Shown in pieces: positions 57,601 through 64,000 of a stretch of DNA of 64,000 nt. Location: the NCBI GenBank assembly GCA_030248215.1, contig JASANG010003915.1, positions 124,001 to 188,000 of the forward strand, read 5' to 3'. The notes beneath the pieces were generated by a model. The model was not told the origin of the DNA. It saw nothing but the letters and a program-made list of their open reading frames with translations, and did not search any database. The stretch comes from Enoplolaimus lenunculus. Lineage: Eukaryota; Nematoda; Enoplea; Enoplida; Thoracostomopsidae. Position 1 is the stretch's first letter. Each line of letters starts with the position of its first letter. Both the position numbers and the translations under genes were made by a program.

Positions 57601-60600
57601 TAACAACGTTTTTGTCAACCACCTGATTTGAGTAATATATATTTGAAAGTTTTTGTAATATTTTAGTCTCTAGAAGAACTTTATTTATCGGGCTGCAAAC
57701 TGGGTGCTGATTTGTCTGCGATTTTAAACGCCTTGGGTATTTGCTCACGCCTCAAACGGCTCGACATATCTGGAAATTCGATACGCGACTTTGGCGCACG
57801 TTTACTTGCCAAAGCACTTCAAGTCAACAGCTCACTTGAATGCTTAAATATCGACCGAAATCATATAACATTTCTGGGCTATTTTGATCTTGTTTCAGCA
57901 CTGAACAAGTAAGTTTTATGGTTTTCTATAATACTACTTCCGAAAGTCTGTTAGATGAGGATTTTGTTAAAACTACAGTACTCTGTATGTATTACGGTTA
58001 CGATGCCAATCCTGCTTGGTAGTTCTCATAGTTAGATGGGGTTGAAGATTGTGCTCTGGTACATTAACGGCGAGAACCTACCCATATTTGTTTAGATCAC
58101 TGATATGCACAATATATTTATTGACCTACTACAAAATACTTGAAAAAGGGTATGCGTTGTATGTTTAGCTTAGCGGAACAGGGTGTAACTTCGTAGTTTG
58201 ATGTCCTTCAGTGTTATCACAGTTGGATCTAACATAATTTTTACTTTAAGTTACTACGGTATAATTGAGTTTTATAAAAGTGTACGTTAGTAAATTGATA
58301 ATTCAAATTCACCCGTTTTAGTACCGTAAGTCGTATTTGTATGGTTACATTTTAGCGTTTTGTTTTTACTGTAAGTAGTAGTGATGTTGATTCTTTTGCA
58401 GCAATTACTCACTACTTGAAATCCAGTATCCGATCAGTGATGCAATGGATGGAATGACGAAGGAACGGGACAGGACTGAGACCGCATTAATGGAGGTAAA
58501 ATTAATTGTTTTATAAACTTTGGATTTTGCGGCTTGTGCAAATAGCTTCAACTGTATGTTACGTATTTATGACGAGCTTACTGTATGCACCGTGTTATTC
58601 AAAGAAGTTAAATGTTTTATGTGTGTTTTGAATTTGCTTTCCAATTTGGCCTCGAGAATCAAATCCATAGACCTTTCATATAGGCTGGTGTTTTCGTGTT
58701 TAACTGACGTTATGTAAATTCTACAATTTTCGCCGCACAGATTATCGCAGTTTTCGTTTTAAGCTGGAAGCCGTCCTGCGTCGAAATCGTAGACTGCGTG
58801 AAAGCCCATATGCTTGTGAACCGCAAGTTCAACACCAGTGTCGAATGTTGGTATCTACAGTGGACGAGGTTTATTGTAGTATTATTGTTTCGGTTTTGCA
58901 TCAACAATGAATTGAACATTTTATTTAACGAACAGATAATACTGGCCGTGAGAATACCATTTCCTAAACGCCTGTATTATTTTCAATGATAAGAAATAAA
59001 CTTTGTCGGAATTTGAAATTCGATTTGTGAAAGTAAACTTTCAATTTGGTTAATGGTAACTTCGAGAGAACGTGTAAATAAATTATTTTGCATTAAATTA
59101 TTGCATCACAACATTTTTCTTTTGTATAAACTCGGTGACGGGATCTGGTCGTTAGGCCCACCGTTGGTCACAGTGGTTCAAAACAGAATCCACGCATGTT
59201 TTGTTATAAGAATTCATTGCCGCAACTGATACGGAAATATATCACTACTAGGAATGTAACGTTTTGCTGCTGCCTAATTGACATGGTTTCTGAATCAGGG
59301 TCGGAATGGACGCTCAGTATTAATTATCAAGTTCAAGTTAAATCCGCCTGTTTTTAGCATTTAGCATTGATTTAAAGTTTGGTTTTTATTAATGTGAATG
59401 CGCTTTATCTAAACTGAATAACTTGTTTTGTCTTATTCAGAGCGATACTGTCATTTTTATTGTTGACTGTTTGTGCTACAATTGTTTAGGAGCTGCGACG
59501 GGCCATGTATGGTGGAGAACGTGCGCTACGTGAACCTGGAATTCAACCGGATGAGTCGAGACAGTTGAGCTTACTTTTGAAAGATGTTGAAAAAGCTAAA
59601 ATGGTAAATTACAGTATGATAATTTGGCGACTTCTGTACAAATCTGTTATTCGCTTGCATTGAGTTCTAATGCAACGGCTGGAATTGCATGTGTAAAATA
59701 CAAAAGTTTACTTGATGCTGGCTGTTGTTGGGCACCGTGGATTATGGATGGTTTTTCAATTAGAACTTTTTGGAGCGGATACAACACAAATCGATCAGTA
59801 TCTTGAATATAAGCTAACTTATAGAAGCGTTAACAGACATACATTAAACGTGAACAATACAGAGCACAGCCACAATTTATAAGTGTTGTCCTGTATGATG
59901 TCAACTTAATATACTCTATCAATCGTCACGTTTGACCTAAAGTGTCAGAAGTAGAAAGAATGAGATTAATTTTATGTTAAAAAGGTACCATGAGCTACAG
60001 TTTCAATCTCAATTAGACCATGGTTAATATGTCTAATTTTTAATCTGTATTAAATCAAATTTGGTCTGCGACTCAAGTATTTGCTTAACTTATAAATGTG
60101 CTATCTTAGAAATGATGGATTGATTGGAAATTGCTTAGCGCTGGGGTACAACCGGAGGTGAAAATACATAGCCGGCGTCGGAGGTCAACAAAATTTGCCG
60201 GAGCCAAAGCTGGTGCTGCCGCCGTAGTTTAAGTGAAATTAACAACGTGTAATTTGTTAATTTTAGCAAGCCAGAATTAAAATCAAACTAACTAAAAGAA
60301 ACAATTTTTGTATAAAGCTAAAGAAAATTTCATTGCAGAAATTGCCGGAACCTCAGGCAAAAATTCTACTTAAACCAGCGTTGGAGGCAAACCATTGTGG
60401 TAACCTGCATAGCACATGCTTGAGTTTGAAATAGTACTTAAGTATCCTTAACTATTGACATTGTAGACTCTTGGTACCTGCTTAGTATCAAGCGAATATT
60501 TTGCACTTTCTTATGGCAATGGTCCATAATTGGTAACGTTCGAAATTCAGCAAACTGTACGCTTTTGATTTGCCCTATTTGTGTACAAATTTTGAGATAT

Positions 60601-63462
60601 GCAATTGCAGATGTTTATCGGTTTGAAAACCTATCGCTAACTAATGATAGGTGCCATACGCATTTGAGAATATGGACCCTGGGTTGTGTTTTAGCTATTG
60701 TCCCAATTGCAATTATGCTGTGCTTCAAACGTATTCATTGATGATCATATGAATCAACTGAAAGATGATATCGAATTATCGCTCAAGGAGCACATTGAAG
60801 TAAGATACATATCACCTGAATGAGTTTGGGTCATATTTAACATCTGGACGATCTCGTTTCTGGTATGTATGTACACTAAACAATGCAGCGTACTTGCAAT
60901 TCGTTCTTATCGCGCGTCAGAATTGCAGCGTGCATATCCACCCTCAGACCGCGAAAAATTCTAACTATTGAACAGCAGGGTGCAACCGGAATTACGGTTG
61001 CGGTTCCGTCATTTTTAAACGGTTGCGGTTGCAGTAATTTTTTACCGGAATTAAAATTTCCGGTATTAAAATTTGGTCGGTGGAAATTAAAATATTTTAC
61101 TTAAAATGACGATAAGAATTAAATAGATGTTATTAATATAGTATGCAAACCTTGACAATCGCTTAAAATAAACCATCGAAGGTAGATTTCATGAAAATCT
61201 AAAATACAGCAGATAAAGTGTATATGTACCTATCCAACTAGGGCAATTTCGCTAATAATATTGCAAAAAAAGAAAATTAAAATAAATTTTTCGGTGGCAT
61301 GTATTTTCCATTTTCCGATTCCGTTTCGGGTAATTTTTTTTTAAATTCCGGTTCCGACAAATTGTAATTCCGGTAGCTCCCTGTTACACAGTTATTGCCA
61401 ATGATAGATGACGACTAGAACATCTCATGTTGGTTTTGCTTCCAATGTGTGCCGAAAAATTAAGATACCGTTCATTTAAAGTTGAAAAATACAATGCGAC
61501 TATGCGTATTATTGATCTACAACAAAGTGAATGCAAACAGTTTAACTTGTTGTTGTGTATCTTGTTAGCATTTAACCATGTGTTGTAGCTTTTAAGTACC
61601 GGTGATGTAACAAATGTACGTGATACGAATGACTTAAGGAAATAATTAGTATTCTATTATGTCAATGAATTATTATTGTTTTAAGGACAATATAACAAAA
61701 ATGTTTCGATGCACGTTGGATTACAGCAGCAGTGAACCTGTAAGTTTGTTGCAATTTTGCAAAAATACTTTTCAATTTGACGTAAACTTTTTGTACATTT
61801 TGCTATGTTCAAAGGCGAATGATGACCTCTATTAATTGTGTTGACAACTGAAATTTCCTAGTTTTGTTTTCTGTTACTGTGACTTTGGAGTCATTTTTCT
61901 AGAACTCGTAGTGTCTATTTTATGGTTGTACTATGCAGTGCCTGCCGGCACCGTACATAAATGTAATTTGGCCGACACCTTGTTAATATAGTCAATTTGT
62001 GTCTAGCGCACCAGCTTTCTGAGAAACTGGTTTGTGGATTAGAATTATGGTCCACTCGGCAAGCTTCAGTAGAGATGTGCCGATTAATCGGCATCGATAT
62101 CGGTAATTAATCGGCACTTTTCGTAAGTATCGGCATCGGCAATGCAAAAAAATTGCCGATTCTTTGCCAACACTTTTCGCACATAACAGTCAGTTTGAAT
62201 GCTAACAATTTCACTTCTTCGCCTATATCAGTGTTTGATCAGAGCAACTGTTTTCTGTCTTGCGTTTGTTCTTGAAAAAAATTAATTGAAATGAAGCGTT
62301 CTCATAAAACTATAATCGTTTGTGGTGGTTAGGGTTTATGTCTTAGCACAATTATTTATAGTGGTATCCAATCAGTTCTTTAAGAGTGGTGTACTCTTTA
62401 AGAATGGTGAACTAAAGTTGGAATCGGCTTGGGTTCGGCATCGCCATATTTTCAAAATAAGAATCCGTATCGGCAAAAATTTTGGTATCGGTACATCCCT
62501 AGCTTTCATTGAAATTTCTATTGGTCGCAGTTTGGGGAGTGTTTTGAGGAAAACGTCGCAAAATAGCTAACTATCATTATATGCTGTACTGAATCTGGGT
62601 TGCCTTATGTCCTTAGTAACTGGTTGTATTGTTTTTCGTTCTTTTAAGACTTCGGAACAGTCATTTCGCAATTTATGTTCTCACAAGATGAATTTGGATA
62701 CAACCCCATTGATTGAAGATTTTACTGATAAACTAAGACGAACCTACGAGTAAGTTATACGGTGTATGAGGATGTGTATTGGTGTCGTAGGCAAACAGAA
62801 TCGAAACCAATTGTCATTGTAATCGGTGTTGTATTGGTTAGTCCAAAATGTTGTTGTTCTCATTTGTTTTTGCAAGACATTAGATATATTCTTGAACTTG
62901 TTTTGGAGAGACTTCGAATACAACATAAGATAGACGTTAAAACAGACTGTATTTGAGGTAAATATATATTATTATTTTAGAGTTGCAAATTTTTCTGCGG
63001 TCAGTGCAATTGCGGAACGTGTCGTGCATGATTTGGTGACGGAAGTTGCAGGCGTCACTAAAGAAATTGTAATTACTATGCATTGTTTAAGTGTGTGCAA
63101 TCTTTTTACATATTTGCATGTGCACAATGTTATTTGCGATGCAAGGATTTCAGAAATATTGTGGATTCCGGTTGTTGTAAAATACGGCAACGCACAGCGC
63201 AACATCTTCTTAGCAGTTAACCTATAATTTAGTACAAACTTGTGAAATTGTCAAGGTTAACAGGTTCATGAAGAACCTATAGAATACATACAAATTAATA
63301 CGTTGTAGAAGCAATTAAAGAAGTGTTTATGTGGACTGCGGTGGTTTTTTCACGTATTTAATGTCGAACTGATTGTTACAGGTCAAGTTCAGATCAGATT
63401 CGATGTGTTCAACAGGAAGCTTGGACATGAAAACGTCTTCGTCATCGGCGGATACGCCCAGG
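48635..63462 (+). CDS. CARMIL: CARMIL (capping protein, Arp2/3 and myosin I linker), 3' part off the right edge
   Basis: 24 exons join in phase (864 codons): 48635-48665, 49241-49341, 49763-49819, 50112-50171, 50850-50974, 51279-51429, 52253-52326, 52991-53048, 53802-53890, 54190-54287, 55095-55282, 55469-55546, 56409-56596, 56942-57093, 57267-57424, 57667-57908, 58402-58495, 58764-58868, 59490-59603, 60695-60799, 61686-61739, 62649-62749, 62981-63068, 63382-63462. Residues 1-125 form the PH-like domain (WKPDKLEQRFLVISKFRIFF; ILAAGKHYFPDADP). After a linker ending CPYREEIVWDVEKIY comes a leucine-rich repeat array to about residue 617 (LKTLNLSLNTL, LRVLDIGGNNF, LKRLDISGNSIRDFGARLLA). Helical CARMIL C-region follows (FSAVSAIAERVVHDLV). 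The capping-protein-binding motif lies beyond the window. CARMILs bind capping protein and free actin barbed ends at the leading edge. Exon 1 is short and rests on phase and ATG only; the 58868 donor competes with 58850. Confidence 0.9.
48963..49075. repeat. Fragment of the TAGAGATGTGCCGATT hAT-like family
   Basis: TTTTTCGCGCGTGTCGGCATCGGCACAGC and GATTCTTTGCCGAAACTTTTTGC words match 62070-62501. In CARMIL intron 1. Confidence 0.5.
51494..51905. mobile_element. TAGAGATGTGCCGATT hAT-like MITE in CARMIL intron
   Basis: TAGTAATGCACCGATTAATCG to ATCGGCGCATCACTA, with TATCGGCATCGG and AAGAGTCGGTATCG repeated inside. hAT-type ends, but no clear 8-bp duplication is left. Confidence 0.65.
53391..53735. 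repeat. Diverged sequence with GCGGTTGCAACC words
   Basis: AACCGCAACCGCGATTGC, GCGGTTGCAACCACGG and similar words recur in both directions in CARMIL intron 8, suggesting an old inverted-repeat element. Open frames here on the minus strand carry no known domain. Confidence 0.35.
60145..60390. repeat. Worn CAGGGTG-type element in CARMIL intron
   Basis: GGGGTACAACCGGAGGTGAA and AGCCGGCGTCGGAGGTCAAC match the GGAGGT subgroup (19562-19645, 38638-38938); the right end CAGCGTTGGAGGCAAACC is diverged. A fragment related to the GGCTGGGTTT MITE precedes it at 59970-60120. Confidence 0.4.
60976..61383. mobile_element. CAGGGTG hAT-like MITE in CARMIL intron
   Basis: CAGGGTGCAACCGGAATTAC to AATTCCGGTAGCTCCCTG, flanks TTGAACAG and TTACACAG (6 of 8). 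Confidence 0.7.
62070..62501. mobile_element. TAGAGATGTGCCGATT hAT-like MITE, reference copy
   Basis: TAGAGATGTGCCGATTAATC on the left and GGTATCGGTACATCCCTA on the right are inverted hAT-type ends. The interior is rich in TATCGGCATCGG and ATTCTTTGCC. In a CARMIL intron. Confidence 0.7.
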
Positions 63463-64000
63463 GTAATTTATGTGGTTCAGTTTGGTATTAGAAATTTGTA
63501 AAATTTGATTTACTATTGGATAGTTTTTCAGAAACTATTGCGCAATCATGTTGCGATGGTAATGGCTGGGTTTCCAAAACCCTGCTTAAGTGCGACTTAG
63601 TACTTACGTACGTGTTAAGTAATTACTTCAACCATTTTGTCGTTTTCATTTTGTCGTTTTATTATCCTATGGTGTTAATATTTCATTGGGGTTTCATAAT
63701 TTTAAGCCGGTTATTAGCTACGGGCCAATCTTAATAATAATCGGTAAGCCTAAGATAGGATTTCGTACGTTATTTTACTAATTATTTAGGGTTACAAGCG
63801 ATGTGTAAAATAGGACTTTTTAAATTATTTGTAAGGATGTGCCGATTAATCGGCATCGGTAATAAATGACACTGTTCGCTAGTAACGGCACTGTCGTCGG
63901 CGCTGCAAACAATTGTCGATTCTTTGCCGATACTTTTTACACTTAGCAGTGAGCTGGAATGCTATCATTTTTGGTTGTCGTATATCGGTGCGTCTGATCA
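63463..64000. other. CARMIL intron with three repeat fragments
   Basis: A truncated GGCTGGGTTT MITE (63564-63635), part of the SmF-intron repeat (63690-63800) and the start of a TAGAGATGTGCCGATT element (from about 63832, cut by the window edge). No further exon recognised. Confidence 0.55.

Noticed and set aside
1-64000. Retrovirus-like, LTR or Polinton-like fossils
   Set aside because: No protease, integrase, capsid, envelope or long terminal repeat pattern was recognised; the only reverse transcriptase pieces are LINE.

Overview
This window is animal nuclear DNA: introns with GT..AG borders, small exons, A+T-rich spacers and many short inverted-repeat transposons. The hexamer TTAGGC, the telomere unit typical of nematodes, recurs throughout, and the coding sequences resemble animal housekeeping, signalling and cytoskeletal genes. 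A nematode with a repeat-rich genome is the best guess, but this is inference from the hexamer and gene set, not proof.

Five host genes were found, all by assembling exons whose phases agree. (1) An EXTL3/rib-2-type exostosin (minus strand, 298-2607, continuing off the left edge): cytosolic tail, signal anchor, coiled-coil stalk and exostosin domain. (2) A tetraspanin (plus, 19880-26189) with unusually long N- and C-terminal tails; its introns are packed with MITEs and tRNA-like repeats. (3) The spliceosomal Sm protein SmF (plus, 35531-36651). (4) A Rap2-type Ras GTPase (minus, 42442-43379). (5) A CARMIL (crml-1) actin regulator (plus, about 48635-63462 and off the right edge), with 24 exons coding a PH-like domain, a leucine-rich repeat array and the start of the C-terminal helical region. 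The genes lie in both orientations with long spacers and show no operon-like packing. They serve unrelated jobs: heparan sulfate synthesis, membrane organisation, splicing, small-GTPase signalling and actin capping control.

The rest is mostly repeats. At least eight families of non-autonomous inverted-repeat elements can be separated by their ends and target duplications: hAT-like elements with GGCCCATGTAAAG ends and a TTAGGC-like core; hAT-like elements with CAGGGTGCAACC ends; hAT-like elements starting TAGAGATGTGCCGATT; Harbinger-like elements with TGCGGGGTTCACG ends and TTA/TAA duplications; two TTAA-flanked piggyBac-like families, one of which carries RNA polymerase III box A and box B; and two TA-flanked families ending CACTG. 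Two 5'-truncated LINE fragments (31013-32012 and 45473-46040) keep the end of a reverse transcriptase ORF. tRNA-like modules occur in several mosaic repeats. No rRNA gene, CRISPR array, retrovirus-like or Polinton-like element was recognised.

The region 2.6-19.8 kb holds no gene I can support. The stretches 27-35 kb, 36.7-42.4 kb and 43.4-48.6 kb are likewise repeats plus unassigned sequence.
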